From Ichthyosporea sp. XGB-2017a (lineage: Eukaryota; Opisthokonta; Ichthyosporea): a stretch of 64,000 bases of DNA. The translations under genes and the position numbers were made by a program. Shown in pieces: positions 1 through 9,789 of this stretch (position 1 is its first letter; each line of letters opens with the position of its first letter). Below the pieces are notes generated by a model. That model was not told the origin of the DNA, searched no databases, and was given only the letters and a program-made list of their open reading frames with translations. The stretch covers positions 1-64,000 of the forward strand of contig PDIM01000006.1 in assembly GCA_002811675.1 (NCBI GenBank). The letters are read 5' to 3'.

Positions 1-2004
1 GAGCGAAGCTTGTGTAAGGGATCCAGTTTTGAGAAGCATAATTTTGGGGGGATGGGGGTTTTATCCAATCAGAAGGCTGCATTTATCATATATCCTCGAA
101 AAAATTGACCGTCGAAAAGGGCCTGAGCTGATGAGAGAAAAACGCTACGCTGCGCTTCGCTCAATGAATCCACGAGCTTTTCACAACAAACTTCATCCCT
201 TTCCTTTATTGTGTTATGTATATTTCACTCAGTATGCGCTGTTTTCTACCGATTGATACTGACAAAAACAGGATCGTATTATGCTTAGCTAAAGGGTTTG
301 AGGACAGCTGACCCGAGTTGCGTGTGGAAGGTCGTCTTGTGGCTCCTGTCCTTGAGACATGTGGTCTGTCTCTGGAGCAACACATGGTAAGGGTTACTCC
401 TCCTGCTCGTTCTCAGGGCCATTTCTATCAGATACCCTTGAATGGAAAGAAATCCGGTTATGCATAGATTCAGTACATGTTGAAACCATTTAATTTGGTA
501 AAATGAATGCTTCAGAGTCGCTGGAGTTGTATCCAATTCGAATAGCATCACTGGAATAACAAGTAGGACGACTCTTAATGCACAGAAGCTTGGTCATACA
601 CCCCCGCGAAGCTACGGAAATCGTTGCATTCGAGAACAATAGAGAAAAGAAGGCTTCGCGAACAACCGTATTCCTTCTTAGAACTCCTTGCATTGGGAAA
701 TTTGAAGCAAACACAAAGCCACGTTCCACACGCAGGCTCTGAAAGTCGAAAGGACCGATCGAGGGAAACAAAAAGCCCGTGGAGACAGAAGATGGAAAGA
801 AAGTTTCCACACCATTGACCATTCACATCCATTTTGCCGAGAAAAAAAAAATTTTTAAACCTCAATGAAGCATAACGTAATTTTGTTGCATAACTTGCTT
901 CACTTTTAGCTTCCGTATTATTCACTATCTTTCAAGTCATGAAGTCAACTGAAGAGTTTCAGTTTTCCTTTCCACTGCCAGGGATTACCAAAAAGCCATT
1001 GCAGGCAAGTCGTCTGATTTACATTGGAGTCATCTAATTCTAATTTCAATTAGCTTCCATGGCAACATCCCAATATAATAACAGTGTGAAGAATAAACAG
1101 GGGGTAGCAGCAACAAAAAGTAAAATAAGTTAAGCATAACTGCACCTTAACAACGCAATGCCTAATGTCAATTGAAGGTGTTCACGACCGAGCTTGGTCC
1201 CTACTCAATGGGTATAAAAGAAGCAAGGGGATTCAATGGAACGGAAAGAATCACACATTGAGCTCATTCTGGCAGATTTTGTTAGCTAAAGATTTCTTGA
1301 ATCTAACTCTTAAAAGTCGCCCTCGTTGTTTTGTGCAGTTTTCTCATAGCATCTATCTACTCCGACACTGTGAATGCTGAAATGAGTCTCCTCCCAAATA
1401 TACAAGGCAACACCACCACTGAAACAAAGTCACATCCCTAAGCGTTGCAGGGTGGTCAAAAACTTCGTGGCCTTATAACTGAATATATGTCTAGACCGGG
1501 ATGTAAACTCTTCCTCTCAGGGGACAGAGACGAACGAATGTCCTTCTAATATGAATAGGGCAAAAGTGAACGTTGAAGTAACAAAACATTTAGGCGGAAG
1601 ATATAAGTATAAACTAACCAATATGCCCAAGATTCCGAGATCGTTCGAATTTGAACTAAAACTTGAAGAAACGTCACATGGGTGGACAGCAAAAGTCAAC
1701 ATGCTAAAGGTTTTGAGTTCACGGCTCGTCCTGTAATGGATAAATGATTCCCCTCTAGCTGAGTGTACCAGCTTTGTCATAACCCTGACCATGCAGCTGT
1801 CGAAGCTCTATCCACCAGTCCTAGACCCGAGTCGAAACTCCGAACCATCAACGAGAAGTTAAGTGCACTTATCAAGAACAGTCTCCGACATGATGAATAC
1901 GTTAAACCAATACTAAGTCGTCTCCTTGCTGGTACTCCTGAAGAGTCTTGAGACGAGACGTTCCTCCAGATATAAATAAAAACTCTGCCCAGTCCCCGTG
2001 AGTC
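1..2004. other. Gene-poor region with decayed sequence
   Basis: No ORF here resembles a known protein and none is longer than about 115 codons. The stretch seems to hold old, diverged copies of itself: a segment at 331-358 shares three blocks in the same order (GTCGTCT, CTCCTG, CTTGAGAC) with 1918-1954, and a 19-nt segment at 260-278 is repeated inverted at 2042-2060. With the decayed HNH copy immediately to the right, this looks like the remains of a mobile or duplicated element rather than an ordinary gene. No terminal repeats or target-site duplications could be identified. Confidence 0.4.
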
Positions 2005-2265
2005 GTGGCTGGTAGACTTTTTCTGGTTTCTTACATCTTGGTACGATCCTGTTTTTGTCACTCCCCATGCAACCGAGTGAAAGGGTCAAAACGTCTAGAC
2101 GTGTTCTTGCGTATTCTTGACCACTACCATATCGTTTACAAACCATGGTCCACACCCACAGCATCAACCAATGTCGCAGCGCTGGAAATAGAGAAGGATG
2201 TACACCAGGTCAGTCCAGATTGCGAGCAAACACTACAGACAATCAGGAAGCTCCGATTGGGTGGA
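2005..2265 (+). pseudogene. Decayed C-terminal copy of an HNH endonuclease module
   Basis: Codons from about 2062 read SPCNRVKGSKRLDVF and then a LDHYHIVYKPW tail. These match, position for position, the end of the intact HNH module downstream (SICNRAKGTKRVEEF, then LQHYHISYETY). Only this last third is recognisable: the HNH core with its Cys pairs and the GIDRVDN motif is missing upstream of it. It is in frame with the intact module, so one read-through ORF from a GTG at 2005 spans both, but no ATG precedes 2266. I read it as a tandem duplicate of which only the 3' part survives. A genuine two-module protein with an unseen upstream exon is the alternative. Confidence 0.55.
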
Positions 2266-2613
2266 ATGAAGCAGCAACGATACTACAACACGACAAAGGG
2301 GCGGTTGTCACACTACAAACGCAATGCTCGCAGTGCTCAACGTGCTTTCACACTTACTGACCATCAAGCCATCACGCTCTTCACCTCTCCGTGCCACTAC
2401 TGCGGGTACTCGGCTCTCCCTGAATGCTGTAATGGTATCGATCGTGTAGACAACTCGGGCCCATACTCGCCAGACAACAGTGTATCTTGTTGTTCTATTT
2501 GCAACCGTGCTAAAGGGACTAAACGTGTCGAAGAGTTCATGAAAAAACTGCAGCATTATCATATATCCTATGAAACATACAACGGTTCTAAAACTTTTCA
2601 TCAATCACTATAA
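2266..2613 (+). CDS. HNH endonuclease-family protein
   Basis: From the ATG at 2266 this encodes 115 residues. An N-terminal helix-rich part with a KGRLSHYKRNARSAQRAF stretch precedes CHYCG, then GIDRVDN, then CCSICNRAKG. This is the CxxC...GIDRxDN...CxxCNxxK arrangement of HNH nucleases that use a structural zinc held by two CxxC pairs. Such free-standing proteins are common in phages, algal and other large DNA viruses and selfish introns, and appear in eukaryotic genomes usually as transferred elements; function here would be DNA nicking or cleavage. No intron or host gene surrounds it, so its homing target, if any, is unknown. The adjoining decayed copy implies local duplication. The family is well supported; activity in this organism is not known. 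Confidence 0.75.
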   Translation: MKQQRYYNTTKGRLSHYKRNARSAQRAFTLTDHQAITLFTSPCHYCGYSALPECCNGIDRVDNSGPYSPDNSVSCCSICNRAKGTKRVEEFMKKLQHYHISYETYNGSKTFHQSL

Positions 2614-3377
2614 GCAAATGAATAATGTCGTTGATTTAGAACTCTTTGTTTATCAATGCATTTTTGTGAGTATATCCAAGTCCTGAAGTTTTTGAAAGGT
2701 TATGTTAATACACCCAGAACATCAGTTTGATTCTGAATAAATCTGAATTTTTCTGATTGTTTACATGGTGTTTTTTCAACTCATTTTCAGAACTTTTTTC
2801 AATACATATTACCATCGTACAAACACATTTGCTGACATTTTAGTCCTGTTTAACTGCCAAAAGATCCAAAAACATTTGCCGATGGCCGAATAATCACCAA
2901 TACTATTCAACCGCAGAAACAACTATCCCTTTAACTTCATTGTTTCAGACTGCTCAGATGGATCAGGTGGTGGATCACTGAAGATCAAGATTCGATATAT
3001 TCGTTCCAGAACACATTCGAAAACTCTTAACTATAGCAACTTCCATAGTTAAGGACTTACCGACATTTTTTCAGAAAAATTCAGAACTCGCTTCAGAGAA
3101 AGTTGGTGCCTAACTATGGAAATGTACCAACTCCCCCCTTTGCCGTACTATATATTATATATGTTAGATTTATATTAAAAATGAGATAATGTGCAAGAAT
3201 ATTCACAAATATATTTAGTACTGGTGATGGGTTAACCTCTTTTGAATGGGGGCTCAATTGAAAGAAGTTCACACAATCTGAGCGTTTGTGGATCATTTTT
3301 TAGGCAATCTTCAACAATTGACATAATGAACAGAAAGAAAAACATAAACAAAGGATCAGTAACTTTTAGTTGGAAGC
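2614..3377. other. Non-coding region with overlapping inverted repeats
   Basis: AT-rich stretch between the HNH ORF and the 3' end of DBR1, with no supported gene. It includes a central segment (TTCCATAGTTAAG, 3041-3053) that can pair either with CTTAACTAT at 3026-3034 or with TAACTATGGAA at 3111-3121. The part nearest DBR1 is presumably its 3' untranslated region. Confidence 0.4.
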
Positions 3378-4625
3378 TCAAAACTCATTCTCCAAAATCT
3401 TACGATCACAAAACTTACACCTTTCATTGGTAAACGGCGTTGTATTATCAACAGATGGAGATGAAGGGGCCGTGACTCTAAAGTTATTTTCAACCTTAAA
3501 TCCACAATCTTTAAAAGCCTCTTTCACAAATTGGAGCTCATCTGGAAACGAAGGGGCTTCACTTCCTGGACTTATGTCCTCTAAGCCTTTTGCTGCCCTT
3601 AGCTGGTACGAGCAGTTTCTCCTGTCAAACTCCATCTCTCTACGTGTTCCTTTAATAATTGATAGCCACTCTGGATCATACTCTAAGAATTCATTTGATT
3701 CTCCACTGCTAATTTCTACATCCACTATTTGCATATGCTGTCTCTTGTGCGAAATGCACTTATCTAAGGCCAGGAAGTGGGTGTATTGTTGCTCTCGCCT
3801 AAGGCTCGAAGTGACACGCTTTTCTTCTTTCAATCCTGATTTTTCAAAGAGCGGCAGGTTGTGGTCGATCAGTGCTGTATAGTACGCGTGCAGATGAGCC
3901 GCAAACCAATACTTTGGTTTATGCAAATACAGTAAATCATTCAAATAAGGATTTCCCAGGGTCTTCGTTTGAACGTCATTTACAAAATGCTTCTTACATC
4001 GCAGCAAATTCTGGACATCTCCATAATAAACTGCTTCTGTTGGCCAATCATGAGATAGAAATATGTCAAATGGCTGCTTAATTAACGACAACTTGTACAG
4101 CTCAAATTCGCGCACATGGTAGCTTGAAATGATCGCATCTTTTCCAAATGGGATATCTTCATAATGCCCCTTCCTATAATCACCCGCTTTGTATATTCCT
4201 GACACCCCCGCAATACGAATACCTTTGAACTTAACTACACCTGAATGACCTAAGTAGAAGATATTTGGGGCTACCCAGCCACCAAAATACAGCTGCCTCA
4301 AGTAGTTGCTTGCTTCATGATTTCCGCCAATAAACAAAGTCAATATTGGGGCCTTCTTCTTCCCATTGTAATACTCATGAAAGTCCCCAAGAACTCTATA
4401 TTTCTGTGGAACGTGCATGTAATTCAAATCGTTATTGTTACGAACAGCCTGGAAATCGCCACATATAATCAACAAATCTACTTGTCTCCCTCGCTGGTCT
4501 TGCAATTTCCGTAGTCTATCATACACAACATCCAAATCCCCATGGCCACAACCCTGGATAGCAATTGATACAGAGGCCTTACCAGATTGGTGAATCCCCT
4601 CAGGCTTCTCCTTCTCTTCCTCCAT
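3378..4625 (-). CDS. DBR1: RNA lariat debranching enzyme
   Basis: Encodes 415 residues from the ATG at 4625; an in-frame extension further upstream lacks a likely start. DBR1 hydrolyses the 2'-5' bond of excised intron lariats in the nucleus so that they can be degraded. The calcineurin-like metallophosphoesterase signature is complete: GCGHGDLD (Cys26, His28), ICGDFQAVRN (Asp57), GGNHEASNYL (Asn102, His103), then a SHDWP motif and an AHLHA motif for the remaining metal ligands. The Cys in the first motif, replacing the usual Asp, is characteristic of DBR1. The C-terminal part corresponds to the DBR1-specific domain. The gene is divergent from SLX4 with about 420 bp between the starts. The spliced genes in this window supply its expected substrates. 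Confidence 0.95.
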   Translation of the reverse strand: MEEEKEKPEGIHQSGKASVSIAIQGCGHGDLDVVYDRLRKLQDQRGRQVDLLIICGDFQAVRNNNDLNYMHVPQKYRVLGDFHEYYNGKKKAPILTLFIGGNHEASNYLRQLYFGGWVAPNIFYLGHSGVVKFKGIRIAGVSGIYKAGDYRKGHYEDIPFGKDAIISSYHVREFELYKLSLIKQPFDIFLSHDWPTEAVYYGDVQNLLRCKKHFVNDVQTKTLGNPYLNDLLYLHKPKYWFAAHLHAYYTALIDHNLPLFEKSGLKEEKRVTSSLRREQQYTHFLALDKCISHKRQHMQIVDVEISSGESNEFLEYDPEWLSIIKGTRREMEFDRRNCSYQLRAAKGLEDISPGSEAPSFPDELQFVKEAFKDCGFKVENNFRVTAPSSPSVDNTTPFTNERCKFCDRKILENEF

Positions 4626-5048
4626 TGTGCTAAATAGAAACACGCCCACTAAACTACAATCAAAAGAAGGAAAACAAACCCCCCCCCCTGGTAAATCTAC
4701 AAACAAAACAAAAACAACACCCAGAGCTGCTGGCCAGCAATAAAAACAAAAAAATAAAAAATAAAGAACTTTTTGAAATTTTCATTTGATCGCGAGACGT
4801 GCGGACTGCGGACGGATCTGGCTGCCAAAAAATTTGTGAAAAGATGGAAAAATGTTTTTCTGAAACAAGAAGAGAAAACAAAATTTCTTGTTTACTTTTG
4901 TTTATTTTTTGTGTTTTTCTTTCTTCCTTTTCGTATTTTGAGATTCAAAGGGTGTAATGAGAAGGAAAAGTTTGTCGCTCTTGGATTAGATTATTTATGG
5001 TTTGTATGATTTGGAATAGGCTGATGTGGAAGTACATAGTGTTAAAAC
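4626..5048. promoter_or_regulatory. Divergent promoter region of DBR1 and SLX4
   Basis: The 423 bp separating the two start codons are strongly AT-rich on the SLX4 side, with T- and A-tracts, and carry a C9 run near the DBR1 start (4680-4688). I see no clear TATA or CCAAT box, and no other gene. Confidence 0.45.
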
Positions 5049-7607
5049 ATGACGGCTCTTGGGTGTGTGAATGAGTCAGTGGATGGGTCGAAGGCTGCCA
5101 ATGAGCATACTGCTTTTCCATGCTATGTCTGCAACAAAGACATTGGTAACTTATCGGAAAGTGGTCGAAATATGCACCTAAACTCCTGCCTTGATTCAGA
5201 GAAAAATAAGAAAACTGATGTAAACAGTGGGAGTACGGGATTCTCTTGCTTTGTCTGCAAAAAAGATATTAGCCATCTCTCAGAAAAAAGAAGGGAGCAG
5301 CATCTGAATGTGTGCCTTGATGACCAATGTGCTGCGGAAATCTATCAAAACAATAAGGAGAAGTATGATGCACAACGGCAGACTTACACCTGTCCTTTGT
5401 GTCGTAAAACACTTGACGTTACCAATACCTTTAGTAGAAGTAAACATTATGAGGCTTGTGCAAAGAAGAAAAAAATTCCCCTCGATGAACTTGTTGATGA
5501 ACTGAAGAGCCATAGGGAAAAGGAAAATGCACTTCCACTTAAGCAAATACTAGTAAATTATGGTAAGGAGCATAGGGAGCAGATAAAGCTGCGAAAGGGG
5601 GCCGTAGACGAGGACTTGCAAATGGCCTTGGCTGTTTCAAGGGCAGAAGAAGATTTGAGGCCAAAGAAATCGAAGGATTCAGAGAAAATTCCTAGTATTT
5701 TAAAAGGCATGAGCGCTTCTGAAGTGGTACGAGAACGAGTGCGAGCTGGTAGCTCTGGGAATAAGTCACCTGCTCTTTCTCAGCGTACATCAAGGTCAAA
5801 TTCTTCAGGTGTTAATCCTAATGTTGTACGAAGACGAAGGTATATCCCCGAAGCGGAAGAAAGTCCAAGAACGGCTTCCATTTGGAGCATATCATCTCTC
5901 GGATCAAAGGATGAAGATATAACAACTGTATTAAATTCCAAATGCTCAACCCCTCTGGTCGATGCTTTTTCAAAGAAAGAAGCATCCATTTCAAATTCTT
6001 ATAAAAAGAAAAAGGCGAAGATAAGAAAAGAGTCCTTCACTGAAAGCGATTCGTCCCAATCTTGTGTAAATACTTCAGACACCTTATCTACAGGTGTCGG
6101 TACGGGTACCGGCACACCTTGCTTGTTCGAAGCTTCTTTTGAATCTTGCAAAACAAACCTTCCTGAGCAACTCAAGGATAAATGTAATATTGTCACAAAA
6201 GTTGCTGAAGAAATTCGTTGTAAAGTTCAGGCTAAGTTTGATGAGGAACTAAAGTCTTTAATGAAATCTTTGGAAGAAAAAAAAAAGAACCAGGTAAAGG
6301 CGTTCTTTTACTCTGTTGCGTTTGCCGGATAGTGTACTTACCATTCAAATCCTTTTTTTTTTCCAAAGATTAACGCTTTAGCAAGTATTTGGCAGTCGCG
6401 ATTGAGAATGCTGTCATCCGACCCAGATGCGGAAGTCAACACCTACTTTTTGAAGCCGTTTTATGACCTACCTATATCCTTTTCTGGGACAAGTTCTTCC
6501 CAAAAGATTCCGCCTAAACAACGCACTAGCGCGGAGTCTTTTGCAACACCATGCGTCCCTATTATAAAACCATCGGCATTGTGTTCAACTATTCCTCATA
6601 TGCCTGTCAAACCAAATGCAGGTTCATCGCTTGTTGCCAACAGGGCTATCGATTTTGGAAATACTAGCGATTCGCCCGCGTTTAAGACTCCACTTCGAAA
6701 AGACGTAAGACTGGTGCCGGAGCCCAGTAGCCACGTAAGTAGTCCATTTGAACAGGACACAATAATTGAAATTGTTGCCGAAACAGTACAAAGTGGCATA
6801 ATAGATTTGAGTAACACCACCCCAGGTAGTGCCATGAGTAGTACATCCTTAGCTAACCGCGATGTAAGACCCAATGACTTTGATGCTTCACAGATAGATA
6901 TAAGAAATGTGGACAGTTTATTTTTGCGAACACTCTCAGAATCCGAATTGCGGCAGTTGGGGGAGAAGTATGCCGTTTATAGCTCAATGTTCAGGGATGA
7001 AATAATCAATGAATTGCTTGATATCCAAGCGCAGTTTTTAAGAGAAGACCAATCCATTGATCAGGTAGACAATATACAATTCCAGGGTGAAGTTGAGTTG
7101 ATTCAGAGCAATAGTGAATATCATGAAGGAATGACTTTAGAGGAAGAAGGAATTGAAGAGCTGAGTGATGACAGTGACCTTCCTCCTATTAATAGTAATG
7201 ATAATGGAAATGAAGAAGTGCTTTGCCCACCACCAATTTTGTGCAATGAAGCGTCCGGGGAGTTCATAAAAGCAAGGGACGACGAAGATGAAGAAGCTTC
7301 ACAGCCATTCGAAGCAAATGAAGTTCAAGATTACTCAGAAGTACCAAATTCTGATACTCAAACCCAGATGACCAATTTTATAAAGAAAGAAAAGGAAATA
7401 TACGAACAAATGCTTAGCTACAAAACATTTGAGCCCGAAGAGATCAGTGAACTATTGCTCAAAATGAAAGATGCCGGTATCAAGTGCTCGAAGGATATGC
7501 TAAACAGTTTTCTTGACAGTATGTCTGTTACAGTGAGGGCTCCTGGTGCCAAACGTAAGGCAAGAACAAAAAACCTATCGCTAAGCAAAAAAAAAACAAA
7601 AAGGTAA
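5049..7607 (+). CDS. SLX4: SLX4-like structure-specific nuclease scaffold
   Basis: Two exons, 5049-6293 and 6369-7607, joined in phase 0 across a 75-nt intron, give 827 residues. SLX4 is the scaffold that activates the SLX1 nuclease and recruits others to branched DNA during crosslink repair and Holliday-junction processing. Three CxxC...H...C fingers lie at residues 25-47, 67-89 and 115-137. The first two are near-identical UBZ4-type ubiquitin-binding modules and the third is more divergent. A long disordered, charged, Ser-rich middle follows. The C-terminal stretch at about 755-804 (YEQMLSYKTFEPEEISELLL, then GIKCSKDMLNSFLDS) matches the SLX1-binding conserved C-terminal domain in layout (bulky YKxF, ELxxKLKxxGIK, LLxFLD). 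No BTB or MUS81-binding SAP motif was clearly visible. UBZ plus the C-terminal domain makes SLX4 the best call. Confidence 0.85.
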
Positions 7608-7785
7608 AATAATAAAAATATTTTTTCAGTGATAATATTTGTGCCAGAATTCTTCAAAACTTTCAATTCTCTTGAATTCACAAGCCTTTCTCTAAAGAAA
7701 CAAATCTATTTTCTATTTTGTACAACAGAAGGTAGTTTTGAAGGGAGGGGGCTATACCATTAGATTTGATATTGGAGAGGCGAGT

Positions 7786-9729
7786 ATGAGTGAAGCAGAA
7801 CTGGGCAAGAAAGAAGAAGCCAGTGGAGTTTCCTTGAGCGAGGTGATTATTGAAACTGAAGAGGTTTCGGGAAACCCACTTATGAAAGGAAACTTGGAGA
7901 AAGGAGGCGATAGGATATACCTGGGGTTTAGAAATATCAATTATTATGTCAAACAAAAGAATGGAAAAAATGATTCTAAGCAGAAGCAGATCTTAGAAAA
8001 TGTCTCTGGGGTTGTGAGGCCAGGCCATCCATTAGCTATTCTAGGTCCGAGTGGTGCTGGGAAAACAAGTTTGCTCAATATTCTTTCAAATCGAACTACA
8101 CAAGGTAAATTGGAGGGCCTAGTTACAATTAATGGAAAGAGCGATCCTTCTTTTCTGCTCCATGATAGCGGATATGTCACACAAGAGGATTCTCTTATTG
8201 CCTTTCTTACTGTGTACGAAACATTGATGTATGCAGCACATTTCAAGCTCGGGTCACTTCTTTCGAATGAGGAAAAAAAAAAGAGAATAGAAGAAGTCAT
8301 CAGGGAAGTGAACATGGAAAAAAGCGAAAGCTCAATGGTGGGTGGGAGCTTCTTCGGTGGGGGCTTATCTGGGGGGGAAAGAAAGAGGTTGTCTATTGCA
8401 ATCGAGCTTTTAATTGAGCCGCAACTTCTTTTTCTTGACGAGCCAACTTCGGGGCTTGATAGCAATATGTCTCAAGAGGTTATGCAATTTATTAGCAAAA
8501 TCGCAGCTAATGAACAAAGAACAACCTTGTACACGATACATCAGCCAAGGGCGAATGTATTCACATCCTTTGACCAACTTATGTTGCTATGGGAAGGAAG
8601 GACAATATATTTTGGGAGCAGAGATAAAGTTATGGACTGGTTTCTTCGCCAAGGGTTTGAATGCGATTACCAAACAAATCCTGCGGATTTTTTATTGGAC
8701 GTGATATGCAAGGATACTGAAAAGTCTCAAAGCCTGTGCGATGCGTATGAAAAAAGTCCTGAAAACACGGACATTCTGAAAGAGCTTGACGAATTAGAGA
8801 AAAACGCTAGGGAAAGTTACTTCAACATGCACAAAGAAATTAGAATATTTTTCAACTCTTTCTTCTGGCAAGTATACGTCTTAATGAAGAGGGAGTTTCT
8901 TCTTTCCTTTCGCGTTCCACTTATATGGGCCGCGTTAATAATGCAAGCATTACTAATGGGGGGGATAATGGGTTCTCTTTACTCACAGCTAGATCAAAAC
9001 AAGGAACAGGATCAACTTAAAGCGCTCTATTTTGTGACTTTTTACCTTGCGCTCATGGGATTCTCATCTACACCGTACTTAATAGAATTTCGCAAAATAT
9101 TCTATGCAGAGACAGCGTCGGGAAGGTATACATCAATGTCATACATGTTCACCAAAAGTGTTGTTGACTTTCCTCTATTCGCTGTAGCTGGAGTTACATT
9201 TTCCACCATCATGTTTGTTTGCCTTCAATTTGACTGGGACCACTATACATTCTTTCTTCTCAATACAATGGCCACAGTTACTAGTGGATGTTCTGTTATT
9301 GTTTTCATTGCTTCAATATCTCCCGACATGTCTACATCGTTGATATTCATTACCTTCATTCAGGGGCTGACGCTCATGTTTGCTGGTTTTTTTGGTAAGT
9401 ATCATGCAACGCGATACCCCACATTACTCTTGCCATTTGTCCTGATATTGATTTTTTACCTTAATTCTTCCTTAAAAGTCTTCTGCTACAACATTCCCGT
9501 TTTTTGGAAGTGGGCGTATTACATGAGCTATGCAAACTACTCATTTAGTGGGTTCGTAGTCAATGAATTTGAAGACAATCCACTAGTTTTGCGAATGATA
9601 TTCGGCAATAATGCAACAATTCCAGACAAGTGGGACTGTCTTTATGTGCTAATAGGCACTGCCACCATATTTCGGCTTTTAGCTTGCGCCTGTCTTCATT
9701 TTAAAGTATGCACTTATTTTAAAAAATAA
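7786..9729 (+). CDS. ABCG-family half transporter
   Basis: Encodes 647 residues from the first ATG at 7786. Order is nucleotide-binding domain then six membrane segments, the reverse order typical of the ABCG/White group. Walker A is GPSGAGKT at about 87-94, the signature LSGGERKRLS is close to 200, and Walker B reads LLFLDEPTSGLDS. The membrane half starts around residue 385. Length is that of a half transporter, so it would act as a homo- or heterodimer, typically exporting lipids, sterols or drugs; the substrate cannot be read from sequence. An AG acceptor-like site after a pyrimidine tract just upstream (about 7728) could mark a spliced leader exon. It converges on SLC30A9 with only 60 bp between the stop codons. 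Confidence 0.93.
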   Translation: MSEAELGKKEEASGVSLSEVIIETEEVSGNPLMKGNLEKGGDRIYLGFRNINYYVKQKNGKNDSKQKQILENVSGVVRPGHPLAILGPSGAGKTSLLNILSNRTTQGKLEGLVTINGKSDPSFLLHDSGYVTQEDSLIAFLTVYETLMYAAHFKLGSLLSNEEKKKRIEEVIREVNMEKSESSMVGGSFFGGGLSGGERKRLSIAIELLIEPQLLFLDEPTSGLDSNMSQEVMQFISKIAANEQRTTLYTIHQPRANVFTSFDQLMLLWEGRTIYFGSRDKVMDWFLRQGFECDYQTNPADFLLDVICKDTEKSQSLCDAYEKSPENTDILKELDELEKNARESYFNMHKEIRIFFNSFFWQVYVLMKREFLLSFRVPLIWAALIMQALLMGGIMGSLYSQLDQNKEQDQLKALYFVTFYLALMGFSSTPYLIEFRKIFYAETASGRYTSMSYMFTKSVVDFPLFAVAGVTFSTIMFVCLQFDWDHYTFFLLNTMATVTSGCSVIVFIASISPDMSTSLIFITFIQGLTLMFAGFFGKYHATRYPTLLLPFVLILIFYLNSSLKVFCYNIPVFWKWAYYMSYANYSFSGFVVNEFEDNPLVLRMIFGNNATIPDKWDCLYVLIGTATIFRLLACACLHFKVCTYFKK

Positions 9730-9789
9730 AAAAACGGTCGGAAGACATTAGTTCTTTGCATTCACAAAATCAGAATTGTCATTTTTAAG
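9730..9789. terminator. Short convergent 3' end region of ABCG and SLC30A9
   Basis: Only 60 bp separate the two stop codons. Poly-A following TAA at 9730 (TTTTAAAAAATAAAAAAACGG) offers AATAAA for the ABCG transcript. The opposite transcript must end inside the ABCG coding region or here, so the two mRNAs probably overlap at their 3' ends. Confidence 0.5.
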
